A DNA stretch of 64,000 nt. Origin: Lysobacteraceae bacterium CU05-9 (GTDB taxonomy: Bacteria > Pseudomonadota > Gammaproteobacteria > Xanthomonadales > Xanthomonadaceae). Below, piece by piece: positions 42,837-51,931 of this stretch. A program made the translations under genes and the position numbers. The notes beneath the pieces are model-generated. The model made no database searches. It was not told where the DNA came from and saw nothing but the letters and a program-made list of their open reading frames with translations. Each line of letters begins with the position of its first letter. Position 1 is the stretch's first letter. The DNA lies in contig SWJS01000006.1 of assembly GCA_007556525.1 (NCBI GenBank), positions 92,154 through 156,153 of the forward strand, written 5' to 3'.

Positions 42837-43925
42837 ATGCGCAAACGAACCAAACTCATTGCGTTCCTCATTTTAGGAATCATCATTGCCATGACGGCTG
42901 CTACGAACATTCCCGCTAAGCCGACGGGAGATTACACGACATCGCCGCAATATCGCGACGGCCATTTCCGCAACGACGCACCGAAGCCCAAGGGGGCGGA
43001 TCCGGATGCCGGGACGATGTGGGATTTTTTCTTCAATAAGCCCAAAAACACAGTCCCATCCGCGCCAGTCCCGGTGAAAATGATCACCCGCGCCGATTTG
43101 GATGCAGCGCCCGACCGCAGCGTTTACCGCCTCGGCCACTCGACGTTGTTGATGAAATTGCAGGGCAGCTGGTGGCTGACCGACCCGGTGTTCAGTGAGC
43201 GCGCCTCGCCGTTCTCATTCGCCGGACCGAAGCGCTTTCACGCACCGCCGATTTCGTTGAGCGAGTTGCCGCAGATACGCGGGGTGATTTTGTCGCATGA
43301 TCATTACGATCACCTCGATGCCGCGACGATTAAACAACTCGCCCAAAAAACCGACCTCTTCCTCACGCCACTCGGCGTCGGTGAGCGCCTGCAACGTTGG
43401 GGTGTGCCCGCCACGAAGATTCAACAATTCGATTGGTGGCAAGGCACGACGGTGGGTGGTGTGAAGTTTACGGCGACGCCGGCGCAACATTTTTCCGGGC
43501 GTGGATTGCGCGATGGCAACAAGACACTGTGGTCATCTTGGGTGATTCAGGACGGCGACAAGAAAATTTTCTTCAGCGGCGATAGCGGTTATTTCAAGGG
43601 GTTTGCGGAGATTGGCAAACGTTTTGGACCGTTCGATGTGACCTTTATGGAAACCGGCGCGTACAACACCGCGTGGCCTTACGTGCACATGCAACCTGAG
43701 GAGACCGTGCAGGCGCATATCGACTTGCAAGGCGGCTGGATGGTGCCGATTCATAACGGCACATTCGATCTCGCGATGCATGCGTGGTACGAACCGTTCG
43801 ATCGCGTGATTGCGTTAGGTGCGGATCGTGGTGTCAAAATCGCCACGCCGATGATGGGCGAGAGCATCGACTTGAATGCACCGGCTGCGGGAACGCGTTG
43901 GTGGTTGGGCATGGAAAATCCCTAG
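42837..43925 (+). CDS. Membrane-anchored metallo-beta-lactamase-fold hydrolase (UlaG/RomA-like)
   Basis: A 362-residue protein with an N-terminal signal or anchor helix (LIAFLILGIIIAMTAAT). The hydrolase domain has LSHDHYDHLD (metal-binding HxHxDH), a His in PAQHFSGRG, Asp in FSGDSGYF and a final His in VPIHNGTFDLA. The closest layout is the NAPE-phospholipase D/UlaG/RomA group. The ribosome site AAGGA is only one nt from the ATG at 42837, which is unusual; no better in-frame start is seen. Substrate is unknown. Confidence 0.85.
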   Translation: MRKRTKLIAFLILGIIIAMTAATNIPAKPTGDYTTSPQYRDGHFRNDAPKPKGADPDAGTMWDFFFNKPKNTVPSAPVPVKMITRADLDAAPDRSVYRLGHSTLLMKLQGSWWLTDPVFSERASPFSFAGPKRFHAPPISLSELPQIRGVILSHDHYDHLDAATIKQLAQKTDLFLTPLGVGERLQRWGVPATKIQQFDWWQGTTVGGVKFTATPAQHFSGRGLRDGNKTLWSSWVIQDGDKKIFFSGDSGYFKGFAEIGKRFGPFDVTFMETGAYNTAWPYVHMQPEETVQAHIDLQGGWMVPIHNGTFDLAMHAWYEPFDRVIALGADRGVKIATPMMGESIDLNAPAAGTRWWLGMENP

Positions 43926-43954
43926 AAAAAAGGCACCTTTCGGTGCCTTTTCGT
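43926..43954. terminator. Bidirectional terminator between the hydrolase and glyS
   Basis: AAAAGGCACC pairs with GGTGCCTTTT through a 4-nt loop, with A and T runs on the two sides. It serves both convergent genes. Confidence 0.9.
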
Positions 43955-46015
43955 TTAGTTCAACAGATGCTCGATAGCGGCAACGGAGCCGAGTCGGTCG
44001 CTGAGCTTTTGTAACAAGGCCCAACGGTTGCGGCGGACATTCATGTCATCCGCGTTAACCATGACATTGTCAAAAAACTCATCCACCACCGGACGCAACG
44101 ATGCCAGCTTGTTGAGCACCGCGACGTAATCACGTTGGTCGAGCAATGGGTCGGTGTCCTTCCCCGCTTGATCCAACGCATTGGCCAAGTTGATTTCGGC
44201 CTGTTCAACGAGCAGTGATGCATCGACGTTGGTTGGAATCGCTTCGTCGACTTTCTTGAGGATGTTGCGCGCGCGCTTGTTCGCCGCAGCCAATGCTTCG
44301 GCTTCCGGCAATTTCGCAAACGCCGACATCGCGCTCAAACGCGCTTCGAAATCCGGCAACGAATCATGCGCAACGGCATTCACCGCTTCGAAGTGCGATG
44401 GCGTGACGTTGCGATCCGCGAAGTACGAACGCATGCGGTCATAAACAAATTGCGTGATGTCATACGACGACAGATCATCCGGCAACGCGACCGGTTGCAG
44501 CGTCACCGCGCGATCAATCCACTCGTGCAAAAGAATTTCGTGCTTGCCGTTGAGTAGAGTCTTCGCCAAACCCAATGCGTGACGACGCAACGCAAAAGGA
44601 TCCTTATTACCCGTTGGACGCAAACCTGCCGCGAAACCACCGGCAACTGTGTCGAGACGATCGGCAACGGACAGCAACTGGCCGAGCTTAGACGGTGCGA
44701 TGTCATCGTGCGCGTTACGCGGCATGTAGATCTCGTCGAGTGCATTCGCAACTTCCGCGTTATCACCTTGAGCAGTCGCATAGTAACGACCGGTGATGCC
44801 TTGCAACTCAGGGAACTCATTGACCATGCGAGATTGCAAATCGGCCTTGCTCAACACGGCAGCGCGCGCAGCATCCTGAGCGGATACACCAAACACTTCC
44901 GCAAGCTCCGTCGCCAACGTTTGAACGCGGGCGGTTTTGTCCTTGATCGAACCCAGCTTGGCTTGATACGTTACATTCGCCAAACCGTCGTTGATCGAAT
45001 CAAGCCCTTGCTTGAGATCTTCTTCAAAAAAGAACTTCGCATCCGCGAACCGCGGGCGAATCACTCGCTCGTAACCTGCACGCACTTGCGCGACATCATT
45101 CGACACGATGTTCGCCGTACCAATGAACGTTGAAGTCAGATTGCCCGCTGCATCGAGAACCGGAAAAAACTTTTGGTTCGTTTCCATCGTCTCAATCAAC
45201 GCTTCCTGCGGCACCTTGAGGAACTCATCTTCGAAGCTGCACACCACGGCGGATGGCCATTCGGTCAACGCAACGACTTCCTGCAAAATATCCGGATTGA
45301 TCCGCGCCACACCGTTACCTGCAGCCCTGTGCGCTTCTTCAACCACACGTGCTTCGCGCTCCTGCGCATCGACGATGACCTTCGCATCACGCAGTGCAGA
45401 GATGTACGACGAAGGTGTCACCGCAACATCGTGATCCGCCATGAAACGATGACCACGCGAAATCGTGCCGGACTTCACGCCATACATTTCCATGTCGATG
45501 ACATCGTCACCGAGCATCGCTACAATCCAATGAACCGGACGCGCAAACGCATAGGAATGCCCGCCCCAACGCATCGGCTTCGGAATCGGCATGCCCGCAA
45601 TCGCTTTCTCGATGATGCCCGGCAACAACGAAGCCGTCGATGCACCTTCCTTGCGCGCACGGTAAACGAAACGCTCACCCTTGTTGTCCGTCGTGCGTTC
45701 GAGGTCGGTCCAGGCGATGCCATTTTTGGCGGCAAAACCTTCCAACGCCTTCGTCGGCGCACCGCTCGCATCCAGCGCAATGTTGACGTAGGGACCAAGC
45801 AATTCTTGATCGGCATCGGCTTGCTTATCCGCAACGCCCGGCAACAAAACCGTCAAACGACGCGGGGAATACAGGGGTTTCGCGCCAGTCGTATCGATCT
45901 CGATACCGGCCGACTTCAATCCATCGACAATGCCGTTGAACAATGACGATGCCAATTCCGGCAGCGCGCGCATCGGCAATTCTTCGGTGCCCAATTCAAA
46001 CAGGAAAGGCTTCAT
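43955..46015 (-). CDS. glyS: Glycine--tRNA ligase beta subunit
   Basis: A 686-residue subunit of the alpha2-beta2 glycyl-tRNA synthetase. The N-terminus [17 protein letters not shown], the [22 protein letters not shown] block and the C-terminal DALR-like anticodon domain ([22 protein letters not shown]) are diagnostic. It overlaps glyQ by 4 nt and ends at a shared terminator. The cytoplasmic enzyme charges tRNA-Gly. Confidence 0.97.
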   Translation of the reverse strand: MKPFLFELGTEELPMRALPELASSLFNGIVDGLKSAGIEIDTTGAKPLYSPRRLTVLLPGVADKQADADQELLGPYVNIALDASGAPTKALEGFAAKNGIAWTDLERTTDNKGERFVYRARKEGASTASLLPGIIEKAIAGMPIPKPMRWGGHSYAFARPVHWIVAMLGDDVIDMEMYGVKSGTISRGHRFMADHDVAVTPSSYISALRDAKVIVDAQEREARVVEEAHRAAGNGVARINPDILQEVVALTEWPSAVVCSFEDEFLKVPQEALIETMETNQKFFPVLDAAGNLTSTFIGTANIVSNDVAQVRAGYERVIRPRFADAKFFFEEDLKQGLDSINDGLANVTYQAKLGSIKDKTARVQTLATELAEVFGVSAQDAARAAVLSKADLQSRMVNEFPELQGITGRYYATAQGDNAEVANALDEIYMPRNAHDDIAPSKLGQLLSVADRLDTVAGGFAAGLRPTGNKDPFALRRHALGLAKTLLNGKHEILLHEWIDRAVTLQPVALPDDLSSYDITQFVYDRMRSYFADRNVTPSHFEAVNAVAHDSLPDFEARLSAMSAFAKLPEAEALAAANKRARNILKKVDEAIPTNVDASLLVEQAEINLANALDQAGKDTDPLLDQRDYVAVLNKLASLRPVVDEFFDNVMVNADDMNVRRNRWALLQKLSDRLGSVAAIEHLLN

Positions 46016-46929
46016 GCCGCCGCCTCCGTTTTCGCCGCACCGGGGAAGCCAAGCTTCTCGCGCTGATCGTAATACGCTTGCGCGACACCTTGCGCAATCT
46101 TACGCACCCGCAAAATATAGCGCTGCCGCTCCGTCACTGAAATCGCGCGACGTGCATCAAGTAAGTTGAACGAATGCGAGGCTTTGCACACTTGCTCATA
46201 CGCAGGCAACGGCAAGCCGGCTTCGATGAGTTTCACGGCTTCGGCTTCGCACGCGTCAAAACGATGGAACAGCTCCGCAACGTCTGCATATTCGAAGTTG
46301 TATGTGGATTGCTCGACTTCATTTTGGTGGTAGACATCACCGTAGGTCACCGCGCGACCGTCCGGACCGTAAGTCCAAACGAGATCGTAGACGTTGTCGA
46401 TGTTCTGCAAATACATGCACAAACGCTCGAGACCATACGTGATTTCGCCAAGCACCGGACGCGTTTCGAGACCACCGGCCTGCTGGAAATAAGTGAACTG
46501 CGTAACTTCCATGCCGTTCAACCAAACTTCCCAACCCAGACCCCACGCACCGAGCGTCGGCGATTCCCAGTTGTCTTCAACCAACCGCAAATCATGCACC
46601 AACGGATCAATGCCGAGCTCTTTCAACGAGTCAAAATACAGCTCCACAATATTGTCCGGCGACGGCTTCATCGCCACTTGGTATTGGTAGTAGCGCTGGA
46701 GACGGTTCGGATTTTCGCCATAGCGGCCATCGGTTGGACGACGCGACGGCTGCACATACGCGGCATTCCACGTTTCGGGGCCAATTGCCCGCAAAAAAGT
46801 CGCCGGATGAAACGTACCCGCACCCACTTCGATGTCGAGCGGTTGAATCAGCACGCAACCTTGGCGCGCCCAGAAATTATTGAGTCGCAGGATCAGGTCC
46901 TGGAACGTCGGAGCAGTGTCTTTTTGCAT
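46012..46929 (-). CDS. glyQ: Glycine--tRNA ligase alpha subunit
   Basis: A 305-residue catalytic subunit. [18 protein letters not shown], the class II motif region around [17 protein letters not shown] and [21 protein letters not shown] identify GlyQ. The ATG at 46929 begins at the conserved MQKDT start; the frame is open upstream but unsupported. A -10-like TACAAT (46943-46938 on the minus strand) lies 8 nt before it; the gap contains GAGG, so the mRNA may be leaderless or have a minimal leader. Confidence 0.97.
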   Translation of the reverse strand: MQKDTAPTFQDLILRLNNFWARQGCVLIQPLDIEVGAGTFHPATFLRAIGPETWNAAYVQPSRRPTDGRYGENPNRLQRYYQYQVAMKPSPDNIVELYFDSLKELGIDPLVHDLRLVEDNWESPTLGAWGLGWEVWLNGMEVTQFTYFQQAGGLETRPVLGEITYGLERLCMYLQNIDNVYDLVWTYGPDGRAVTYGDVYHQNEVEQSTYNFEYADVAELFHRFDACEAEAVKLIEAGLPLPAYEQVCKASHSFNLLDARRAISVTERQRYILRVRKIAQGVAQAYYDQREKLGFPGAAKTEAAA

Positions 46930-47018
46930 AACCTCATATTGTAACGTCCCCGATTGGGGACAAACCCCAAATCTAAAATCTAAAATCGCAGCGCCACCCG
47001 CCCTGCAGCTCATAGTCA

Positions 47019-47056
47019 GGTGTTGCAAATGTTACAAATGTTACATTTGTAACACC
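47019..47056. repeat. Nested palindrome in the glyQ-amidotransferase gap
   Basis: GGTGTTGCAAATG (47019-47031) and CATTTGTAACACC (47044-47056) are inverted copies with one mismatch. The spacer TTACAAATGTTA repeats the same word, giving three tandem TTACAAATG-like units. The motif resembles GGTTACAAATGTAACC at 42741. It may be an operator for the divergent genes or a small repeat expansion. Confidence 0.55.
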
Positions 47057-47112
47057 CGCCAAAGACGCAACCATCATGGCGGCCTTCAAGTTTCAAGTTT
47101 CAGGTTTTGAAC

Positions 47113-47853
47113 ATGACGAAGTCGTTCCAATCACCTTTTTTGATCATCGAAACCGGGCAGCCGGTGCCGAGCATGAAGCGTCACCGCGGCTTTCCGCATT
47201 GGATCCGTGTGGCGGCGGGGCTAGAGGCCGACGATGCCGTGGTCGTGAACGTGCAGGGCGGCGAAAGTCTGCCAGACCAGCACGAAGGATTCGCGGGAAT
47301 TTTGGTGACGGGGTCTGGCGCGATGGTGACGGACAAGGAAGATTGGAGCGAGGCGACGGCGGATTGGTTGCGCGATGCGATCCACGCGGGCGTGCCGACG
47401 CTGGGCATTTGCTACGGGCACCAACTGATTGCGCATGCACTCGGCGGCGAAGTTGGCTACATGCCGAAGCGCCAGATGGGCACGATTGAAGTCCTCACGA
47501 ATGAAGAAGATGCCGACAAGGACCCGTTGTTCGCGAAGGCGCCGAATCGTTTTTCCGCACAAGTGACGCACATGCAATCGGTGATGAGAGCGCCGGAGGG
47601 AGCGGTGATTTTGGCAAAATCCGACGCCGATCCCCATCACGCCTTCCGCTTCGGTGAGCATGCCTGGGGACTTCAGTTCCATCCGGAATTCTCGGGGACG
47701 ATGATGCGTGGTTACGTTGAAGCCCGAAAGGAACGGCTGGCGGAAGAGGGCATCTGTCACAAAGAGCTGTCCCGTGGGGTCTCTGCGACGCCGCACGCGC
47801 GCAAAGTTCTGCGTCGATTCGTCCGGCACGCACGTCAGCATCACGTTAAATAA
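47113..47853 (+). CDS. Class I glutamine amidotransferase-like protein
   Basis: A 246-residue stand-alone GATase. The catalytic Cys is in LGICYGHQLIA and the His/Glu pair in QFHPEFSG. The oxyanion region VTGSGAMVTD is intact. It resembles YfeJ-type single-domain enzymes similar to the GuaA glutaminase half. There is no synthetase partner nearby, so the substrate is unknown. The ATG at 47113 has only a weak AGG upstream; an in-frame TTG at 47107 is possible. Confidence 0.88.
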   Translation: MTKSFQSPFLIIETGQPVPSMKRHRGFPHWIRVAAGLEADDAVVVNVQGGESLPDQHEGFAGILVTGSGAMVTDKEDWSEATADWLRDAIHAGVPTLGICYGHQLIAHALGGEVGYMPKRQMGTIEVLTNEEDADKDPLFAKAPNRFSAQVTHMQSVMRAPEGAVILAKSDADPHHAFRFGEHAWGLQFHPEFSGTMMRGYVEARKERLAEEGICHKELSRGVSATPHARKVLRRFVRHARQHHVK

Positions 47854-47910
47854 GCGATAATGTGTGACGCGCGTTGAGTGGTCGACGGCGTCACTTTCAA
47901 GGTTTAGGTC

Positions 47911-48759
47911 ATGAATACGCGGGAAGTCCCGTTGTTGGCGAGTATCAGCTGGATCCGCAATGCGTTCCACTTGATCGCGCGTCGCCCGTTGGCGGTGTTC
48001 GTGGGCGCGGCGATTCTGTCGCTGTTGACGACCATTCCTGCCTGGATTGAGTACTTGCTGAAGTATTTCATCCCTGCTGGCGATACGCTCCAATATGTCA
48101 TGGCGCTTGTGGGTGCGGCGTTCCTCTTTCTCGTTTGGTTGCCGATGTTTGGCGGATACTTCCGCTTGATGCATCGCGTTGCGCATGAGCCAGAGACCGC
48201 ACGTTGGAGTCCAACGCAATTGATGGAACCGTATTCGATTCAACGCATGGCGTTGCGATTGGCGGGCTTCTTCATTTTGTTCGCGCTTGGATACGGTTTG
48301 GTGCTTGCGTTGTTCCGTTGGGTTGGTTTGCCGGATGACTTTTTGCAACGTCCGACATTGACCGACATCAAGTTGATGCCATTGTTGGTCACCGGTTTCA
48401 TGATGGCGTTGATCACCGCGTTGCTGGGCATTGGTCTTGGTGAAATTGCGGTCGCGAATCATAAGGTGAGTGATGCGTTTGGCACGGGCTTCCGTGGTTT
48501 TGTCAAAAATTTCAAAACCTTCTTCACCGGCGCATTGCTCATTCCGATCCTCGCTGCTGTTGTGATGTTGATCTGGAGCGGCGTTGTGTTCCTGATTCTT
48601 TGGCCCATCTCGAAGTTGCCGTCTGCAACGACTGAGCTCGCTGTTGGTTTGATTTCGTGGCTGAGTTCGTTGCCGTTTGTGGCGTTTCTTTTCGCATTAC
48701 TGTATTCGGTGTGGCAAGACGTCGTCGCCGCCGAAATCGTGCACGATGAAATTATCTGA
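47911..48759 (+). CDS. BPSS1780-like multi-pass membrane protein
   Basis: A 282-residue inner-membrane protein with about six TM helices: PLAVFVGAAILSLLTTIPAW, YVMALVGAAFLFLVWLPMFGGYF, LAGFFILFALGYGLVLALF, LLVTGFMMALITALLGIGL, ALLIPILAAVVMLIWSG and FVAFLFALLYSVWQDVV. The WLPMFGGYFRLMHRVA segment is typical of the BPSS1780 family, whose function is unknown. Its last 14 nt contain the start of oleB, so the two are co-translated. Confidence 0.75.
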   Translation: MNTREVPLLASISWIRNAFHLIARRPLAVFVGAAILSLLTTIPAWIEYLLKYFIPAGDTLQYVMALVGAAFLFLVWLPMFGGYFRLMHRVAHEPETARWSPTQLMEPYSIQRMALRLAGFFILFALGYGLVLALFRWVGLPDDFLQRPTLTDIKLMPLLVTGFMMALITALLGIGLGEIAVANHKVSDAFGTGFRGFVKNFKTFFTGALLIPILAAVVMLIWSGVVFLILWPISKLPSATTELAVGLISWLSSLPFVAFLFALLYSVWQDVVAAEIVHDEII

Positions 48760-49633
48760 GTATCCGTTTCAACCCAAGTCCTTCGAAGTTCGCCCTGGCA
48801 TCCGGATGTCGTATCTGGATGAAGGTCCGCGTGATGCGCCCATCATTCTCATGCTGCACGGCAATCCGTCGTGGTCGTATCTGTGGCGCAATTGGATCAG
48901 CGGATTAAGCGATACGTATCGTTGCATCGCGCCCGATCACGTTGGCATGGGGTTGAGTGATAAGCCGTCGGATGCAGAGTATGGATACACGTTGGATTCG
49001 CGCATTGAAGATGTTGAGGCGTTGCTTTCGCACCTCGGCGTCTCCGGCCCATTGACGTTGGCAGTGCATGACTGGGGTGGTGGCATTGGCTTCGGTTGGG
49101 CATCACGTCATCCTTCGCGAGTTGAGCGGTTGTTGATCACGAATACCGGTGCGTTCTTGATGCCAGCTGCCAAAACCTTGCCGCGCTCTTTGTGGCTCGG
49201 CCGCAATACGGTTGTTGGGTCGTTCCTCATTCGCGGCTTGAATGCGTTCGCGCGCGGCACGGCACATATCGGTTCGGTGCGGAAGTTGTCGCGTGATGTG
49301 TTTGCATCATTCATCGCACCGTATTCGTCTTGGGATACGCGTCGTTCGGTGTTGCGCTTCGTGCAGGACATTCCGTTGCGCGAAGGTGATCGTTCGTATG
49401 CGACGGTTAAGGCGACGGGTGAATTTTTGCCTTCGTTAGCGGATCGTCCGGCGTTGATCTTCTGGGGCCTGAAGGACTTCGTGTTCGATCATCACTTCCT
49501 CGAAGAGTTCAAGCGCGCGTTGCCGTCGGCGAACGTTTATGCGTATGAAGATGCGGCGCATTATGTGCTCGAAGATAAGTGGCAAGAGTCGCTGCCGATT
49601 GTGCGTGAGTTTCTAGGCGCTACGCATTCTTGA
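48746..49633 (+). CDS. oleB: OleB-like alpha/beta hydrolase (beta-lactone decarboxylase)
   Basis: A 295-residue haloalkane-dehalogenase-fold protein. HGNPSWSYLWR is the oxyanion loop; the nucleophile is Asp109 in HDWGGGIG with Trp110; His is in AAHYVLED. OleB removes CO2 from the cis-beta-lactone made by OleC to give a long-chain olefin. The nearby oleC and oleD support this over a true dehalogenase. The ATG at 48746 lies inside the preceding gene's last codons; upstream in-frame codons read only that gene. Confidence 0.88.
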   Translation: MKLSEYPFQPKSFEVRPGIRMSYLDEGPRDAPIILMLHGNPSWSYLWRNWISGLSDTYRCIAPDHVGMGLSDKPSDAEYGYTLDSRIEDVEALLSHLGVSGPLTLAVHDWGGGIGFGWASRHPSRVERLLITNTGAFLMPAAKTLPRSLWLGRNTVVGSFLIRGLNAFARGTAHIGSVRKLSRDVFASFIAPYSSWDTRRSVLRFVQDIPLREGDRSYATVKATGEFLPSLADRPALIFWGLKDFVFDHHFLEEFKRALPSANVYAYEDAAHYVLEDKWQESLPIVREFLGATHS

Positions 49634-49679
49634 AGTCTTGGGCGCGCGATCGAATGAGTACAGGCGGAGGTCAAATGAC

Positions 49680-50246
49680 ATGAGCGCACCCTTGAAGTCT
49701 CGGTCAAACCGCTGCACCCCAATTCAAGCGGTACTCTTCTCTGCTGGTTTGTTTTTACTGGCTGGCTGCCATGCCAACGTGCGCCCAACAGAAGCAGAAC
49801 TGCCTCTCCGCAAATTTTTGACAAGTTTGTTCGATGCGCGGTTCCCGATGTCCTTGTCGACATTCTCGAGCATCACGGGGACTTTGGAAGAATCTCCAAA
49901 TGCCGAAATTCCGACCGTCCTTGGGAAGACATCCGATGGGTTTGAAATCACTTCGTTCTCAGCCAGAAAGGATGAAAGCGGAGAGATAAATTTCATTCGA
50001 CTGGATATGTCGACCGAAAAATGTCTCACATTCACGACTCTTCGAGAATGGTTCGGTCATGGCGTCGAGTTTAATGTTCCAGGTGTCGGCAACAGCAATG
50101 ACGCAAAAAGTCGCCTGTACTTCGCAAAACCAGACCGCGTGCTCGCGTTCGACAGAATCCGAACGGATGAATGCGTCAGCTACATTTTCATGGAGAAGCC
50201 ATGGAAATGGCTATCTGTGCCTATTGAGAAGAGGGGAACTCATTAG
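49680..50246 (+). CDS. Lipoprotein of unknown function inserted between oleB and oleC
   Basis: A 188-residue lipoprotein. The ATG at 49680 has GGAGG 9 nt upstream. The signal peptide ends at LLAGC (Cys near 30). The mature part (about 30-188) is one small mixed domain with KTSDGFEITSFSARKDESGEINFIRLDM and ECVSYIFMEKPWKW; I recognise no family. Its codons and base composition look more A+T-rich than the ole genes on either side, which suggests later arrival. It is not part of the known Ole pathway. Confidence 0.7.
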   Translation: MSAPLKSRSNRCTPIQAVLFSAGLFLLAGCHANVRPTEAELPLRKFLTSLFDARFPMSLSTFSSITGTLEESPNAEIPTVLGKTSDGFEITSFSARKDESGEINFIRLDMSTEKCLTFTTLREWFGHGVEFNVPGVGNSNDAKSRLYFAKPDRVLAFDRIRTDECVSYIFMEKPWKWLSVPIEKRGTH

Positions 50247-50280
50247 CTGCCCTGGTACGAAAGTGATCAAACCTGAAAGT

Positions 50281-50335
50281 AGCCTCGCAATATGACGACG
50301 CGCCCAAATTGGCCACGCGAGCGAGGCTCTATAAT
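50281..50335 (+). promoter_or_regulatory. oleC promoter with perfect TATAAT and flanking inverted repeat
   Basis: TATAAT at 50330-50335 ends 6 nt before the GTG start of oleC with no Shine-Dalgarno sequence, so a leaderless mRNA is predicted. AGCCTCGC (50281-50288) and GCGAGGCT (50321-50328) form an 8-bp inverted repeat that ends right at the -10 element. It could be an operator, or it could form a hairpin in read-through RNA. Confidence 0.6.
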
Positions 50336-50341
50336 TAGCGG

Positions 50342-51931
50342 GTGAAACAGACTTCCACTCAATCCATTGTTGATGCGTTGCCGGCGATGGCACGTGAGTT
50401 GCCGGAGCAAATCGCGATTCGCGTACCGGGCTCGCGCAAAAATGCCGAAGGCTTTGCCGCATACGATGAGGCGTTGACGTTCGCGGAGTTGGATCGTCAG
50501 ACGCGCAAGTTGGCAAGTGGGTTACTGCTGAGAACGGAATTGAACCGCGGTGATCGGGTGGTGGTGATGTTGAAGCCGTCGCTGGATTTTTTCGTGGTGA
50601 TGTTTGCGTTGTTCCGCGCAGGGCTCGTGCCAGTGCTGATTGATCCGGGCATTCCGCGCAAGGCGTTGAAGGCGTGTCTCAAGGAAGCACAGCCGCAAGG
50701 ATTCATTGGCATTCGTTTGGCCGTGTGGGCGAAGCGTTTGCTGGGATGGGCGCCGAGTGCAAGTGTCGTGATCGATGATCGTCAATTGCAGCGCTATTTC
50801 ATTGATGGCACGTTGGAGTTTGAGCCGGATGGTGAGGATGTGGCGGCGATTTTGTTTACGTCGGGAAGTACAGGCGTGCCGAAAGGCGTCGAATACCGTC
50901 ACCGTCATTTCGTCGGTCAGCTGCGCATGTTGGGTGAGGCGTTTGGCATCTCGCCCGGTGGTGTCGACTTACCAACATTTCCGCCATTCGCATTGTTTGA
51001 TCCCGCGTTAGGTTTGACGTCGATTATTCCGGACATGGATGCGCGCAAGCCGGCGGAAGCGGATCCACGCAAGTTGCATGATGCGATAACGCGCTTTGGT
51101 GTTGCGCAATTGTTCGGTTCGCCAGCGTTGATGAAAGTGTTGGTTGATTACGATCACGCACTGGAAGGCGTGAAGCGTGTGACGAGTGCGGGTGCGCCGG
51201 TGCCATCGGATACCGTGTCGCGGATGCTGTCGTTGCTGGATGATGACGCACAGTTTTGGACGCCTTATGGTGCGACGGAATGTTTGCCGGTTGCCGTGAT
51301 TGAAGGGCGTGAGTTGCTGACGACGCGTGAGGCAACTGAGACTGGAGCAGGGACGTGTGTGGGTCTTCCGTTGGCGGAGAACACCGTTCGCATCATTCGC
51401 ATCGTCGATGGTCCGATCGCTTCATGGAGTGACACGGTTGCATGCGCTGCGTATGAAGTTGGCGAAATCACGGTGAAAGGTCCGAGCGCGACGGATACTT
51501 ATTTCAACCGTCCTGATCTGACGTCGAAGGCGAAAATCATCGATGGCGACGCTGTCGTGCATCGCATGGGTGACGTTGGCTACTTCGATGAGCAAGGACG
51601 TTTGTGGTTTTGCGGGCGCATGACGCAACGTGTCAAAACACTCGACGGCGAACTCTATACTGAGCGGGTGGAACCGATTTTCAACACGCATCCGGAAGTA
51701 TCTCGCTCGGCATTGGTCGGCGTGGATGGCGTGCCGGTGATGATGATCGAAACGCAATCGCGCAATTGGCCGGCGTTGGAAATCGAACTGTGCGAGCTCG
51801 CACAACAACATGAAGGCACGCGCGGCATCACCACGTTTTTGAAACACGCTAAGTTCCCCGTCGACATTCGCCACAACGCGAAAATTCAACGCGAAGCTTT
51901 AACACTCGAAGCCCGGAAGCGTCTGTCATGA
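50342..51931 (+). CDS. oleC: OleC-like acyl-AMP ligase (beta-lactone synthetase)
   Basis: A 529-residue ANL-superfamily enzyme. LFTSGSTGVPKGVEYRH binds the ATP phosphates, TPYGATECLPVAVIE is the A5-like motif, and GDVGYFDEQGRLWFCGRMTQRVKT holds the hinge. The 'MTQRVKTLDGELYTERVEPI' stretch fits OleC rather than a CoA ligase. OleC turns 2-alkyl-3-hydroxyacids into beta-lactones using ATP. The GTG start at 50342 sits just after a perfect -10. oleD overlaps its stop by 4 nt. Confidence 0.9.
   Translation: MKQTSTQSIVDALPAMARELPEQIAIRVPGSRKNAEGFAAYDEALTFAELDRQTRKLASGLLLRTELNRGDRVVVMLKPSLDFFVVMFALFRAGLVPVLIDPGIPRKALKACLKEAQPQGFIGIRLAVWAKRLLGWAPSASVVIDDRQLQRYFIDGTLEFEPDGEDVAAILFTSGSTGVPKGVEYRHRHFVGQLRMLGEAFGISPGGVDLPTFPPFALFDPALGLTSIIPDMDARKPAEADPRKLHDAITRFGVAQLFGSPALMKVLVDYDHALEGVKRVTSAGAPVPSDTVSRMLSLLDDDAQFWTPYGATECLPVAVIEGRELLTTREATETGAGTCVGLPLAENTVRIIRIVDGPIASWSDTVACAAYEVGEITVKGPSATDTYFNRPDLTSKAKIIDGDAVVHRMGDVGYFDEQGRLWFCGRMTQRVKTLDGELYTERVEPIFNTHPEVSRSALVGVDGVPVMMIETQSRNWPALEIELCELAQQHEGTRGITTFLKHAKFPVDIRHNAKIQREALTLEARKRLS

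Noticed and set aside
46930-47112. T-box or other leader RNA controlling glyQ-glyS
   Set aside because: No specifier loop or antiterminator bulge is visible, T-boxes are not expected in this group, and a -10-like element lies 8 nt before glyQ.
47113-47853. guaA (GMP synthetase)
   Set aside because: Only the glutaminase-type domain is present; the ATP-pyrophosphatase and dimerisation domains are absent.
48746-49633. Haloalkane dehalogenase
   Set aside because: The fold and Asp-Trp nucleophile motif fit, but proximity to oleC and oleD makes OleB the better call.
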